Shown here: piece after piece, positions 1-10,196 of the stretch | How positions within the stretch are numbered: position 1 is the first letter of the stretch | Layout: each line of letters begins with the position of its first letter | From: Tupaia tana | Taxonomy: Eukaryota; Chordata; Mammalia; Scandentia; Tupaiidae | Direction of reading: 5' to 3' | Assembly (NCBI GenBank): GCA_026018925.1 | Contig: JAKSZU010000009.1 | Span: 68,436,949-68,500,948 of the forward strand | DNA length: 64,000 nt | Program-made: the position numbers and the translations under genes | The notes under the pieces: generated by a model | Database searches by the model: none | What the model was told of the DNA's origin: nothing | The model's input: the letters and a program-made list of their open reading frames with translations, nothing else

Positions 1-165
1 CCAGCATGAATGCACTGTATATTAGTCTAGTTGAAGATATCATCATACACATTATCATCAATAGATAATATTCCATTTTTGTGTCCTTTAAATGTTTTGC
101 TTCTTTCTTTTTTCCCTTTGATTCCCTTCCTTGCTCTCCTCCAATTCCTACCCTCCATATAATAG
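1..165 (-). mobile_element. 3' tail of half-L1/L1 element
   Basis: On the minus strand this matches the terminal 3' UTR of the half-L1 copies elsewhere in the window: a pyrimidine/purine-rich block, then a segment encoding the reverse of 'atcatcaatagataatattcc' and a terminal ATG-rich stretch. It is cut by the window edge or 5'-truncated, and no ORF is present. Confidence 0.55.
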
Positions 166-184
166 CATTTAGTCATATAATCTT

Positions 185-354
185 TTTAAAAATAATTATT
201 TTACTAAACTTTATTCATTCATTCATTTATTTTATTTGACCAGAGAGGGACAGATTGAGAGATAGAGAGAGAAAGTGTCAGGTCCGGGACTCAAACCATG
301 GTCAGCCATGTGGGAGTCTAGCACCTTTAACTGCCACACCATCTGCTGGTCCCT
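185..354 (-). mobile_element. Short-type tRNA SINE
   Basis: The head (right end) reads GGGACCAGCAGATGGTGTGG on the minus strand, followed by a B-box-like segment and a GA-rich block ending in an A/T-rich tail. Imperfect flanking repeats agtcatataatctt and agccatgttatctt are probable target-site duplications (TSDs). Confidence 0.75.
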
Positions 355-368
355 AGCCATGTTATCTT

Positions 369-1144
369 GAGGAAGTCATTTCATATTATTGGAGTTTCTC
401 AGCTTATATGGTAAATTACAGAATTGAATTCAGTGATGTCTAAGATCTGTTGAATATCTACCATTTTATAACTGATTATCATTTCATTACAAGGACATGA
501 CCTGGGACATAAAATAATTATCATCTTCAACAGAGGAACACTCTTAGAAAGGTTACAATACTGAAAGAATTGAGCTGAAAATTATAGACGTAAGAATATC
601 CAAGAGCTCTTAGCACGATAGAACAGGGTGACTTTCTGCAGAATGAGGAATTTAAGTTGGGTTGAACACTGAAGGTCCATTAAATAGTTTGAATATGTGA
701 AACTTAAAACTTTGGATGGCAGTTGAAGTGAGAATAACTAGAAAAAGAAATGCAATACACTGTCAAGTTATACGTGATTCAATGTAATATAAACAAGATT
801 ATGATAATAAATAAATAAAAATTTTTCAAAAAGTCTTGCAATGGAAAATGTTTGCATTCAGAGAACGATAAGTTTAATTAAGAAAAAACAAGGAGTAAAA
901 TTGAAGTAGAGATAGGTGAGAGAAGGCCTTGCTAACTTGACAAAGAATTATGGACGTTGTCCTGTATTCACTATTCACTCAGTAACCATTGAATTTTTTA
1001 TTTAAGGACTTAATTGGTGGTGATATAGTGAAGATGTTTTAGAACAATAATCTGTAAATGGTGTACAGAATAGACTGAAGTGGAGAAACATTGTAGTCTG
1101 TGCAAACAACTCATATGTATTATAAAAATTGGTGGATAAATAAT
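369..1144. other. No gene; old interspersed repeat relic
   Basis: No credible ORF. From about 480 to 1130 the text reads like fragments of a long, very old mammalian interspersed repeat whose name I cannot give (for example the 'gaaggccttg...gacaaag' and 'gatgttttagaacaataa' segments). The rest is A/T-rich and featureless. Confidence 0.35.
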
Positions 1145-1149
1145 TACAT

Positions 1150-1322
1150 AATTTTCCTATAACAATCAACCTAAGAACCAGGTGGCAGTCAGTGCTGATG
1201 CAATTGGACCCACATGCGAAAGGTCCCAGGTTCATATCTCAACATTGGACCCTGGTAGGGTTGTTGCTCTCTCTATCCTTCTCTCTTTCTCTAGGAAGTA
1301 ATAAAAACGCTTTAAAAAAAAT
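1150..1322 (+). mobile_element. Divergent tRNA-like SINE (third family)
   Basis: The tRNA-like head has a clear B box (AGGTTCATATCTC), then a CT-rich block and a short tail after 'aggaagtaataaaaa'. It lacks the GGGACCAGCAG opening of the main families. Similar layouts occur near 24345, 43345 and 59660, so it is probably an older family. Confidence 0.45.
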
Positions 1323-1324
1323 CA

Positions 1325-1822
1325 ACCTAATTAAAGAAAAAAAGGTAAATATTATTTAAGATCATTTTATAAATGCTTTATAAAAATATAGATATGAAGT
1401 TTCTTGTAAGAGTAAGAATAATAAAGAATAGGAAAAAGGAAGTCATTATAAGATGCATGTTAATTATTCAGGTTTTGAGAACTTGTCTTTATGGATTGTA
1501 ATGACAATTTGCAATCCATTAAAGACACCACAATGTGCTTCTAATTGGGTAGGAATTTCTTTTTCTTGATCCGTGGTCACAATCAATAGCATTAATGGTT
1601 TTAAGTGGCCTGGGGTTACCCTATACATTTGAACATGTCAATTCTAACTCCAAATAATCAGAGTTTATCCATGAATTTACTTTCCATTCTGTCATTCATA
1701 TGGTCAACGTCTGCTTATGTGCTTTAAAGAAAGCCATATGTTAGATGATCAAAAGAAATTAGTATTTAATCATGACTATTGCTATGAAACAATCCAATCT
1801 TACAAATTTTTTCTCAATTAAA
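1325..1822. other. Unique A/T-rich sequence
   Basis: I see no repeat, RNA gene or ORF of substance here. Confidence 0.4.
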
Positions 1823-1833
1823 AAATAATTGTT

Positions 1834-2113
1834 GGGACCAGCAGTTAGCGTAATGGCTATGTCGCTGGACTCCCACGTAGTCGACTGCAGTTCGAGTCCC
1901 GGACCCGGCGGCTTAAACTCACGCCGGGCGCGTGTGCGTGCGTGCCCAAGATCCCGAGAGGAGAATGGAGGAGAAGGGATTGCGGCGTGGCCATCCCCCC
2001 TGGGGGGTGATTTCCTGCTTTCTATCTCTCTGTCTCTCTCTGTCTGTCTGGCGAGCGCACGCGCCCTATAGCAAAAACCTCTCCAAAAAAAAAAAGAAAA
2101 AAAAAAAAGAAAG
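1834..2113 (+). mobile_element. Long-type tRNA SINE, young copy
   Basis: A complete, CpG-rich copy that serves as a good reference. The tRNA-like head (A box TAGCGTAATGG, B box GGTTCGAGTCC with one change) is followed by a GTGTGCGTGCGTGCCCAAGATC body, the palindrome CCCCCCTGGGGGG, a CT-rich block, GCGCCCTATAGCAAAAACC and an A tail. Perfect 11-bp TSD aaataattgtt at 1823-1833 and 2114-2124. Confidence 0.93.
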
Positions 2114-2124
2114 AAATAATTGTT

Positions 2125-2515
2125 AAAAAATTGTTGTAGCTATGCATATAATGAGCTGCTTTGTTAAAAATTATAAAATTATGTGAAATTGTGATTGTCT
2201 CCCTAACCCTAAAATATTTGTTTAATGATCTAGTAATTTATTCTAATTCTGTTTTTGAAAATTCATGATGACATAGTGTATGGGCATGCACTGGTCACAC
2301 TGTGATCTCCTTTCTCTAGTCCTCCAACCCATCAGACCCTGGGTGCTTGCATATAGATCCATCATATTTTAGACTGACTAGGTCAGGGATCTGAATCTCA
2401 TTTATCATGTTGAATTCAGCTACTCTTAAGCTGTGTATTACTGCTGCACAACAGAGCCAGCCCAGTTGGGTGATTTTTAAAAACAAAGAATCTGCTCTAC
2501 AAAAATACCTAATAT
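2125..2515. other. Unique sequence, nothing recognised
   Basis: No repeat family or ORF is evident before the purine microsatellite that follows. Confidence 0.35.
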
Positions 2516-2557
2516 TAAAAATATATATATATTGTCAGGTGGTGCATGCTCTCACCC

Positions 2558-2560
<3 letters not shown>

Positions 2561-2596
<36 letters not shown>

Positions 2597-2610
2597 GAGA
2601 GAGAGAGAGA
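2561..2610. repeat. (GA)n microsatellite
   Basis: GAGAGA run with a few interruptions (A/AG insertions). Confidence 0.9.
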
Positions 2611-2767
2611 CATAATGAGAAAGGGGAAAAGCATTACTCTGTCAATGGGATAGGTTGTATTGCAATCCTCTTTCCTCCATTTTTCCTTTTCATCAGAATT
2701 TTGGGAATGTGCACATGTGCCTGGTATGTTTTTTGCTGTTTTTATTGTTTGTTTGTTTGTTTGTTTT

Positions 2768-2955
2768 TAAGAGGCTTTTTTTTTTCTATAGGGTGTGTGC
2801 GCTCGCCAGACAGAGAGAGACAGAGAGACAGAAAGCAAGAAATCACCCCCCAGGGGGGAGTGCCTGGCATGTTTTTAAGGCTTCGGAACTGTGATTCAAA
2901 CTATGGCCAGCCATGTAGCATTCAGCTCTCTTAAACACTGAGCTACAATACTGAC
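2768..2955 (-). mobile_element. Long-type SINE with internal deletion
   Basis: The left end carries the long-type tail (ctatagggtgtgtgcgctcgccag) and the palindrome ccccccagggggg. The body between the palindrome and the tRNA-like head is missing and the head itself is diverged. Confidence 0.65.
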
Positions 2956-3236
2956 TTAACAGCTAAAAGTTTTCATTGTAGGAGGGAAGAAAAATGGGAT
3001 AGACAAAGGGTAACATCAAAGAAACATATAAAGGCTACATGTATTACAGCTTGAATCTTATAGGATCCATTCATATTTTTCCAAAATGCAATTACTATGG
3101 GACCTGGTAGGGTAGGCACCATGTTAGAGTTATAACAGTAGACAGACATGCATGAGTTTTACATTCATATAGCATATAGCTTATAGTTAATGGAAAATTA
3201 TCTTTTAAAGTCAATAAAATAAGTGAGGAAAAATAG

Positions 3237-3485
3237 AGTTCATAATTATCTTAATAATTATATATATAATTATATTAATTAGTTAATAATAATATATAAA
3301 TATACTTTATTACATACAATTATATTAACTAGTTCATGAATATAGAAAATATGTATTATATAATGTGTATATAATGCATATAACTTTTATATATTATATA
3401 ATATATGTGTTCTTATATAATATATGTTACATTATATAAATATTATACAATATATATTATAAACATAAATATATATAACTTATAT
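3237..3485. repeat. TA-rich low-complexity tract
   Basis: Interrupted (TATA)n composition, almost entirely A and T, lying beside a short SINE fragment. Confidence 0.85.
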
Positions 3486-3493
3486 GTATGATC

Positions 3494-3566
3494 TTAAAGC
3501 CACCAATTCTGGAACTGGAGCTGTGGTTGCCATGTGGAAGTCCAGAGCATGTTACCTGCTGGTGCC
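3494..3566 (-). mobile_element. Short-type SINE head fragment
   Basis: Reads as the reverse complement of a tRNA-like head (ggcaccagcaggtaac at the right end; a degenerate B box inside). The tail is lost in the TA-rich tract. Confidence 0.5.
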
Positions 3567-3634
3567 ATGATAAGTTATATTTTTAATGGTGTGCATTGTT
3601 TTTATATAAGATAATTAAGATAAAATACTGTATT

Positions 3635-3995
3635 AGTTTTACTTTGTTATGGCAATAAACAACCTCAAAATCTCAGTGGTTTGTAATGACCTGTCTTTTT
3701 GGTCACATGAAATGGTAGTTATACTATACTTTCTGGACTCAACTTGGCTCAATTCCTTATGTCTTCACTTTCTAGGACCTACTTTAGAGGAGGAGCTGCT
3801 ACCTGGGAAAGCTAGTTTGTTTGTTTTGTTTTATTTTGTTTTCCCACAGGTGACAAGCTCAGAGGGCAAAGCTAAGCCATGCAAATTCATTTTAAGCTTT
3901 TGATTCGTCATGACATTTGCTGTATTCTCTTGGCCAAATTTAGTCACATGGTCGATCCAAAAGGCAATGGGATGAGGAAGTATATACCATCTACA
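3635..3995. mobile_element. Ancient interspersed repeat, family not named
   Basis: The opening 'ggcaataaacaacctcaaaatctcag' and the 'gtcacatgg' block near the end resemble a very common old mammalian repeat that I recognise by pattern but cannot name. The 84-residue frame across it is chance. Confidence 0.35.
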
Positions 3996-4193
3996 AGAAA
4001 TTATACTAAAGGTGAAGAGGCAATAAGTAATTATCAGTAAATAATATAATTTAACATTGACTTACTTAAAAAAGGATCATCAGTAAAGATATCTTTCAGA
4101 AGGTAGGTTCTAATATGAGACCTGAATCATAAGAAGAATCCAACTATGTTGAGATATAGAGAAAAAAAATAATTTAAACAGAAAAATAGCTAA

Positions 4194-4396
4194 TTTGGGT
4201 CAGTAGATAGCATGGTGTTTAAGGCACTGGTTCCCATACGGCCACCTTGGTGGTTCAAGACCTAGACCAGGAAGCTTTTAAATCACACTGGACATTTGTG
4301 TGTGCGTGCCCAAGGAAGAGAATGAGGTAGAAGGGATTGCAGTACTGCCATCTCCACTGGGGGTGATTTTTCACTTTCTCTTTCTTTCTCTGGTAA
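4194..4396 (+). mobile_element. Long-type SINE, old copy
   Basis: Head GGGTCAGTAGATAGCATGG, body GTGTGTGCGTGCCCAAGG, decayed palindrome ccactgggggtg and a CT block. CpGs are mostly lost. Confidence 0.75.
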
Positions 4397-5250
4397 TTTT
4401 AAAATCTCTATGAGGAGAAATTGCTTGGAGTATTCTAAGATTTGAAATTAATGTGGTAGTAGTATAGAGAGCAAGGCTGAAAGTAGAAAGAAATGGAGAG
4501 AAAGTCAATTTATACAGTGTGCTGTAAGATATGTTAAGGACATTGGTATTCACAACACAGGCTAGTAAATGAATAGAATTTCAAAAAGGAATACAATTTT
4601 AAAAGATGCAAAATTCTAATTGTGTGTGATACATTTTGGGATATGACTAAAGATGTGATCTAACTAGAAGATAGCATTTATGAGCTTCATAGTAGCTTTG
4701 TATGAAGGACTGTGGGAATGGTAAAGCAACTCGCAGAGATCTGATTCAGCAGTATATTCCACAGACTATGAAAACTAACTGCTGGTTTTTGTTGGGAGTA
4801 ATAAATGGTCAGCCTAGGAGTTTCAAGTTTGGGCATTTATATTAGCTTTCTTTTCAGAAAAAAGAAAATTTATTGGCTTAAATGATAATGACTTATTTAC
4901 CTCATAATTTCGTGTCTTAGTGACTTGAAATTTGCTCAGCAAGGGAGTTTTTCAGCTCTCAGGCTTATTCATGTTTCAGTAATCAGTTGCTCATCATCTG
5001 CATAGGTCTGATTCTGAAGATTATCCAGTTTGTTGGTGACAACATGAACAACTGAGCCCATTCCTTTCATTATCTAATATGCCAAACCAGGTTTATTTGA
5101 ATAATCCCTTTCCAGACCACATAGAAAGAGACAAATTGCATACATGATCTTTTGAGACCTGAGTTCAGAACCAACTCAATGTTCCCTTCGCCACATTCTA
5201 TTGGACAAAATAAATCACACACAGAAAAGTTAATATTTAAACAGGGGATA
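4397..5250. other. Old diverged repeat relics
   Basis: The stretch at 4846-5230 resembles the same kind of ancient repeat as 3635-3995 (cattctattgg...aaat near its end). The 4400-4840 part resembles the old repeat at 480-1130. No gene. Confidence 0.3.
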
Positions 5251-5267
5251 AATAGATGTCATTTCTT

Positions 5268-5545
5268 TTTTTTCTTCTTCTTCTTTTTTTTTTGTTTTTG
5301 GAGAGGTTTTTGCTGTAGGGCGTGTGCGCTCATCAGACAAACAGACAGAGAGACAGAAAGCGAGAAACCACCCCCCAGGGTGGATGGCCACGCCGCAATC
5401 CCTTCTCCTCCACTCTCCTCTTGGGATCTTGGGCACGCACGCACACGCACCCGGAGTGAGTTTAAGCCACCAGGTCCGGGACATGAACCGCGGTCGACTA
5501 CGTGGGAGTCCAGTGACATACCCATTACACTAACTGCTGGTCCCC
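5268..5545 (-). mobile_element. Long-type tRNA SINE
   Basis: Full structure with an A/GAA-type tail at the left end. TSD tagatgtcatttctt at 5253-5267 and tagatggcatttctt at 5546-5560 (14/15). Confidence 0.92.
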
Positions 5546-5601
5546 TAGATGGCATTTCTTGATGGAAAAAGCTGAATTCTACCATTGAAAAGGGACATGC
5601 T

Positions 5602-5849
5602 GGGGCCAGCAGATAGTGTAGCAGTTACATAGTTGGACTACCACATGACCAACAGTGGTTTGAGTTCTGGACCTGGTGACTTGAAAATCACACTGGTGCA
5701 AGTGGGTATGTACCCAAGATCCTGGGAGGAGAATCGAAGAGAAGGAATTTCATTGTAGCCATACCTCCCATCCCCCCATGGGGTGATTTCTCACTTTCCC
5801 TCTCATTATCTCTCTCTGGTCAGCGCACATATCCTAAGGAAGAAACATT

Positions 5850-5881
<32 letters not shown>

Positions 5882-5885
5882 AAAA
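5602..5885 (+). mobile_element. Long-type SINE, older copy
   Basis: Head GGGGCCAGCAGATAGTG, body with GGGTATGTACCCAAGATCC, palindrome reduced to CCCCCCATGGGG. TSD gaaaagggacatg at 5588-5600 and gaaaagggttatg at 5886-5898 (11/13). Confidence 0.85.
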
Positions 5886-5898
5886 GAAAAGGGTTATG

Positions 5899-6424
5899 TA
5901 TACAGAGAGTGATAAAACATCATGGCCATCATTTTGCAATATACAACAGATTACTTACCAAATTAGGAAAAGAAGATCAGAGAGAAGGCTTGGGAGGTAA
6001 GGTGATGTATTTTGTTTGAGGTAACTGGACAGAGCTAGTAAAGTTAATTATACAGTTGGATATTGTGCTATGAAGTTGATAATTATGAGCTACAGATATA
6101 AATTTGAGAACCACTAGTGCACAAATAAAACTTCAAATAAGAGTGCATGAGATTCCCGAGAAAGAAAGCTATGTGATATGAAAAGACAGGAGAACTGAAA
6201 GACACTTAGAAAATATACAAGTAAATGAATAAATAGTCAAAGAAGAAGGAAAAGAAGAGAAAGACAAAGAGAAATAAAGTTCAAGAGAATGGAGAATTTT
6301 CAAGAAAATGAATCAGAGACATTGGTTATTTCTTCTAGTCATGGTAGAATACATTGTTGCAGACCAATACCTGTATTAAAAGCAACCAGATAATCTGGAC
6401 AAAATACGTTTTTAGAATTTAGTT
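5899..6424. other. No gene; possible old repeat
   Basis: The 6040-6130 part reads like another fragment of the old repeat seen at 480-1130. The remainder is purine-rich and unrecognised. Confidence 0.3.
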
Positions 6425-6559
6425 TGAAAGCATCACAGGATTGCAGCTGAGAACTAGTGTTTTAGGGAATAAGAGAAATGAAGACTGTCTGCTAATAATT
6501 CAGCCTCCAGCCCCCAGTCTCGAGTGGAGAGGCACAGGGCAGAAGAAGAAGAAGACTCC

Positions 6560-7304
6560 TACATTGCATGATCTGAAAGAGGAAATGCACACCATAAGAA
6601 AGAATCAAACAGAACTGTTAGAGATGGAGGCTGTAATACAGGAAATAAAAACCTCCCTTGAAAGTATTAAAAGCAAGCTAGATCATACAGAAGATTGAAT
6701 CTCAGATGTAGAAGACAGAATCCATGGCCTAGAAAAATCCACCACAAAGACTGAGAAAATAGTCCCAAAAAATGAGAATAACATATGAGAAATAATTAGA
6801 TACCATTAAACGTCCAAATATCTGGATAATCCGTATCCCAGAAAGTGAAGAGACTAATAAAGACATTGATAATCTAGTCCATGAAATCCTGAAAGAAAAC
6901 TTCCCAAACCTAGAGAGGCATTCAAAGATCCAGTCCTGAGAAATACAAAGGACCCCAAATAGAATCAACCCAAGAAGATCTTCTCTAAAACACATTATAG
7001 CCAGATTGACCAAAACCACAAAGACAAGGTACTCACAGTGGCAAGAAAGAAACGTCAAGTTGCCTTCAAAGGATATCCCATCAGGCTAACAGCAGACCCC
7101 TCATTAGAAACAATGTGAGCAAAGAAAGAACGGGGAAAATATATTCAAAGTGTTGAGTGACAATTTCAACCAAGAGTACTATACCGGACAAGTTTATCCT
7201 TCATATGGGAAGAGAAGACAAAAACATTCTCAGATAAACAAAACCTGAAAGAATTTACCAACACCAGACCAGTTCTCCAAGAAATTCTGAAGGGAGTATT
7301 ATAG
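6560..7304 (+). pseudogene. L1 ORF1-type protein relic (half-L1 copy 1)
   Basis: ORF1 encodes the L1 RNA-binding trimeric protein (coiled coil, RRM, C-terminal domain). The visible frame from about 6560 encodes a coiled-coil-like stretch (HDLKEEMHTIRKNQTELLEM) that stops at 6698. The C-terminal portion follows in pieces: 'acccaagaagatcttctctaaaacacattatagccagattgacc' region near 6970, and 'agtactataccggacaag' to 'aaattctgaagggagt' at 7170-7300, matching the usual ORF1 end. Several stops break it. The N-terminal third seen in copy 2 is missing: 5' UTR is joined directly to the mid-ORF1 coiled coil. Non-functional. Confidence 0.75.
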
Positions 7305-7718
7305 CAGGAAAACTAAAGTCAGACACGAAGAAATAAGAGTTAAAAAACATCTAAGAAAAGGGCCAGCTTAATGGTAGAAACAAGTCCAGAGTTGAATATT
7401 ATCTTCCAGAATTTAAATGGAACGTTTGGACCACAACAGAAGTTAGATTAAGTACATGAGACTGAGCTGATGAAATAGAATTTTATGACTTTTGACTAAA
7501 ACAATACTGATCTTTTTCTATGTTTTGTGCTCCAGAGATAAGGGTTTTTGTCTTCTCTTGAGTTGTCGACAGGTCCATGTACCTACCTACTATTTGAACA
7601 GAATCCTATCCTGTTCTTGACTTTATATCTTAAGCACAGTTCTTATTTTTAAATTTTGATCTATTAAAGCTAAAACTGCATTTCTTGAAATTAAAAAAAT
7701 ATATTAAAAATACCTATT

Positions 7719-7907
7719 GTGACCAGCAGGTGGCGTGTGGTTGGGGTGCTGGACACTCCCACATGGTTGATCATGGTTTGAGTCCTGGACCTGGCGGCTT
7801 GCTTTCTCACTTTCCTTCTCTCTCTTTCTCTGTGTCTCTTTCTGGTCAAAGTAAAATAAATGAATGAGTAAATAAAATTAAATAAATAATCTTAAAAAAA
7901 AGTTTTA
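7719..7907 (+). mobile_element. Short-type tRNA SINE
   Basis: Head GACCAGCAGGTGGCGTG, B box GGTTTGAGTCC, then directly a CT block, TCTGGTCAAA and an A-rich (AAATAAATAAT) tail; no central body. TSD aaaaatacctatt, perfect, at 7706-7718 and 7908-7920. It lies inside half-L1 copy 1, so it is younger than that insertion. Confidence 0.92.
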
Positions 7908-8196
7908 AAAAATACCTATTTAATGACCACAATAAGCTATATAGCCTTAGCTAGGTGCTATTTTATAGTATATTCATTCTAGTCACAGTTTCATGCCTAA
8001 AGTCAAACTTCTGTTCACAGATATTTATATATCAGCTGGACTTGCTATTGAAAGTAGTTAGATAAAGTAGTTACATCAATTAAAATATTTTGTTAACCAA
8101 TAAAATAAGGGGGGAAAAAGGGAAAAGAAAGCAACTACAGATACCAGAGATAGTGGGGGAGGAGGGTGGGAAATGGCAGAGAGTGAGAAATGGGGA

Positions 8197-8243
8197 TATA
8201 TATATCTATCTATATATATATAGATAGATATATATATATAGAT
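8197..8243. repeat. (TATATC/TATAGA)n microsatellite
   Basis: Alternating tata with atct/agat units, partly palindromic, inside the half-L1 3' UTR. The corresponding place in copy 2 (about 26265) has a GT/TA run, so this is an element-encoded unstable site. Confidence 0.8.
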
Positions 8244-8604
8244 ATATGTAAAACACGAAATGAAAAAATTATTTGTTGATGATAACATGTATAATTAAGC
8301 CACTATACAGTGTATCTGGATGGAAAATGCATTTTGTATGCAGTGATGATGTTTAGTGAATGACTGTAAAATAAATTCATTTTCTAAAAAATGAAAGCAT
8401 CACAGGACTCCAAGGCAGCAAAGATTTTATGAGAATCCAAAATCTCAAAGAACATAGAAGCATAATGAGTTTTTGAAAAGTATGTTTCAAGGAATATAAA
8501 AGCTGAGTAGAGTTGATGACAGACCTTCATATCTTGGGAGACCAAAAAAGAAAAAAAATGGTGTTAATAGACTCCAGGGAGGAAGAATTCTGATAAACAT
8601 TCTA

Positions 8605-8610
<6 letters not shown>

Positions 8611-8638
<28 letters not shown>

Positions 8639-8886
8639 GAGGTTTTCTTTATAGGGCACATGCACTTGCCAGAAAGACAGAGAGAGACAGAGAAGCAGAA
8701 AGTGAGAAATTATCCCCCAGGCGGGATGGCCACACAGCAATTCTTCCTCCTCCATTCTCCTCTCCGGACCTTGGGCACACACACCCATGTGCCCAGAGTG
8801 TGTTCAAACTGCCGGGCCCAGGACTCGAACCATGGTCAACTATGTGGGAGTCCAGCGACTTAACCATTATGCCATCTGCTGGTCCC
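8611..8886 (-). mobile_element. Long-type tRNA SINE
   Basis: Complete structure, moderately diverged. Flanks aacattctagacttt (8596-8610) and aacatcccagaattt (8887-8901) are a diverged TSD. The head contains CCAGCAGATGGCA on the minus strand. Confidence 0.88.
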
Positions 8887-8984
8887 AACATCCCAGAATT
8901 TTAATTGACTTCCTTGGGAGGCTATTTCCTGGAAGTAAGAAAAAAACAGAATGAACTAAGTTCTGCAAAAGAATACCAATCTAT

Positions 8985-9397
8985 TCAATGCATATTTGAA
9001 TTAAAGTAATCTGTTTATAATACAACTTCCTGAAAGTGGCAAAAGCATATCTTTGGAGAAACATAATATTAGAGATAAAAATTATCTTTTAAATATCTTA
9101 TATAGAATGTCGATCAAAAATTGACATTCATAATTAGAGACAGAACCAAAACTAAAACCAACTCAAAAACAGATCATAAAAACACATCCATAACATGTAC
9201 AGATATTTGAGTTATTAAACACCAATTCTGATACTATTGTGATTAATATGTTTAAGAACTTAGATCATAGAAATTTTGCAGCAGACTGAAAAGTTATTTT
9301 TTAAAAAGTGATTCAACTCTCATTCATTGCTGTCAGGAATGTAAAATGGTGTAACCATTTTGAAAAACAATTTGACTGTTTTTTTACAAAACTAAAC
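8985..9397 (+). mobile_element. Old L1 fragment(s)
   Basis: 9110-9260 resembles the ORF1-proximal part of an old L1 (gagttattaaacaccaattctg, gattaatatgtttaagaac). 9310-9397 resembles the ORF2 3' region (attgctgtcaggaatgtaaaatggtg). The two are not adjacent in an intact L1, so either an internal deletion or two insertions. Confidence 0.5.
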
Positions 9398-9652
9398 TTT
9401 TTTTTTTTTTTCTGCTATAGGGCGAATGTGCTTGCCAGACAGACAGAGAGAGACAGAGAGATAGAAAGCGAGAAATCACCCCCCAGAGGGGATGGCCACG
9501 CCGCAATCCCTTCTCCTTCATTCTCCTCTTGGGATCTTGGGCATGCACGCACACGCGCCCGGCGTGAGTTTAAGCCACCGGGTCCGGGACTCGAACAGCG
9601 GTTGACTACGTGGGAGTCCAGCGACATAGCCATTACGCTAACTGCTGGTCCC
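9398..9652 (-). mobile_element. Long-type SINE (stack member 1)
   Basis: GGGACCAGCAGTTAGCG subtype, high CpG content. The tail lacks the usual GAGAGGTTTTT segment and joins poly(T) directly to tctgctataggg. Its head abuts AACATTTT, the target of the next copy. Confidence 0.9.
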
Positions 9653-9659
9653 AACATTT

Positions 9660-9938
9660 TTTTTTTCTTCTCTTTTTTTTTTTGGAGAGGTTTTTTGCTA
9701 TAGGGCGCGTGCGCTCGCCAGACAGACAGAGAGAGACATAGAGACAGAAAGCGAGAAATCACCCCCCAGGGGGGATGGTCACGCCGCAATCCCTTCTCCT
9801 CCATTCTCCTCTTGGGATCTTGGGCACGCACGCACACGCGCCCGGCGTGAGTTGTAAGCCACCGGGTCCGAGATGCGAACCACGGTCAACTACGTGGGAG
9901 TCCAGCGACATAGCCATTACGCTGACTGCTGGTTCCCC
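9660..9938 (-). mobile_element. Long-type SINE (stack member 2)
   Basis: GGGAACCAGCAGT subtype, identified by the extra A after GGG and by 'gtgagttgtaagcc'. AACATTTT occurs on both sides (about 9653 and 9940), consistent with insertion at the poly(T)/AACATTTT junction of the neighbouring copies. Confidence 0.9.
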
Positions 9939-9945
9939 CAACATT

Positions 9946-10196
9946 TTTTTTTTTTTTGAGAGGTTTTTGCTACAGGGCGTGCGTGCTCACCAGGAAGACA
10001 GGAGACAGAAAGCGAGAAATTACCCCCAAAGGGGTATGGCCACGCCGCAATCCCTTCTCCTCCATTCTCCTCTCGGGATCTTAGGCATGCACGCACACAC
10101 ACCGGGCATCAGTTTAAGCCACCAGGTTTGGGAATTGAACTGCGGTCGACTACATTGGAGTCCAGCGACGTAACCATTATGCCTACTGTTGGTCCC
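9946..10196 (-). mobile_element. Long-type SINE (stack member 3)
   Basis: More diverged than its two neighbours (palindrome region acccccaaaggggt; head GGGGACCAACAGTAGGC). Its right flank, aaaaaactaaaaattc, resumes the L1 sequence interrupted at 9397. Confidence 0.88.

Larger units (their letters stand above)
6441..8391 (+). mobile_element. Half-L1 (HAL1-like) insertion, copy 1
   Basis: A retrotransposon unit bounded by a perfect 16-bp TSD, tgaaagcatcacagga, at 6425-6440 and 8392-8407. It opens with GAGAACTAGTG 8 nt after the TSD, runs through a 5' UTR fragment into L1 ORF1 and passes directly to an approximately 0.9-kb 3' UTR. No endonuclease or reverse-transcriptase sequence is present. 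Because the TSDs flank the whole unit, loss of ORF2 preceded integration and is not later decay at this site. A short SINE (7719-7907) sits in its 3' UTR. The organisation is that of HAL1 elements, non-autonomous L1 derivatives that keep only ORF1. I infer mobilisation by L1 ORF2 protein. Confidence 0.85.

Noticed and set aside
1834-1912. tRNA gene (a scanner would flag many such heads)
   Set aside because: The heads have A and B boxes, but the T-arm and acceptor do not pair properly and each is followed by a SINE body and A tail. They are SINE heads, with an anticodon-loop resembling CAC only in the young type.
2407-2934. 175-codon plus-strand frame
   Set aside because: It runs through a (GA)n microsatellite and an inverted SINE and has low-complexity RERERE content; not a gene.
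6441-6698. 85-codon gene beginning at 6441
   Set aside because: It starts at a TTG codon just inside the TSD. It is half-L1 5' UTR fused in frame to a piece of ORF1.
9415-9837. Open frames of 60-140 codons with phrases such as MCVRAQDPERRMEEKGL or SLDSHVVDRGSSPGPGGL recurring on both strands
   Set aside because: They are translations of the long SINE in various frames. The recurrence reflects copy number, not a protein family.
9398-10196. CRISPR-like or satellite array
   Set aside because: The units are complete SINEs with separate tails, not short repeats with spacers, and the genome is mammalian.
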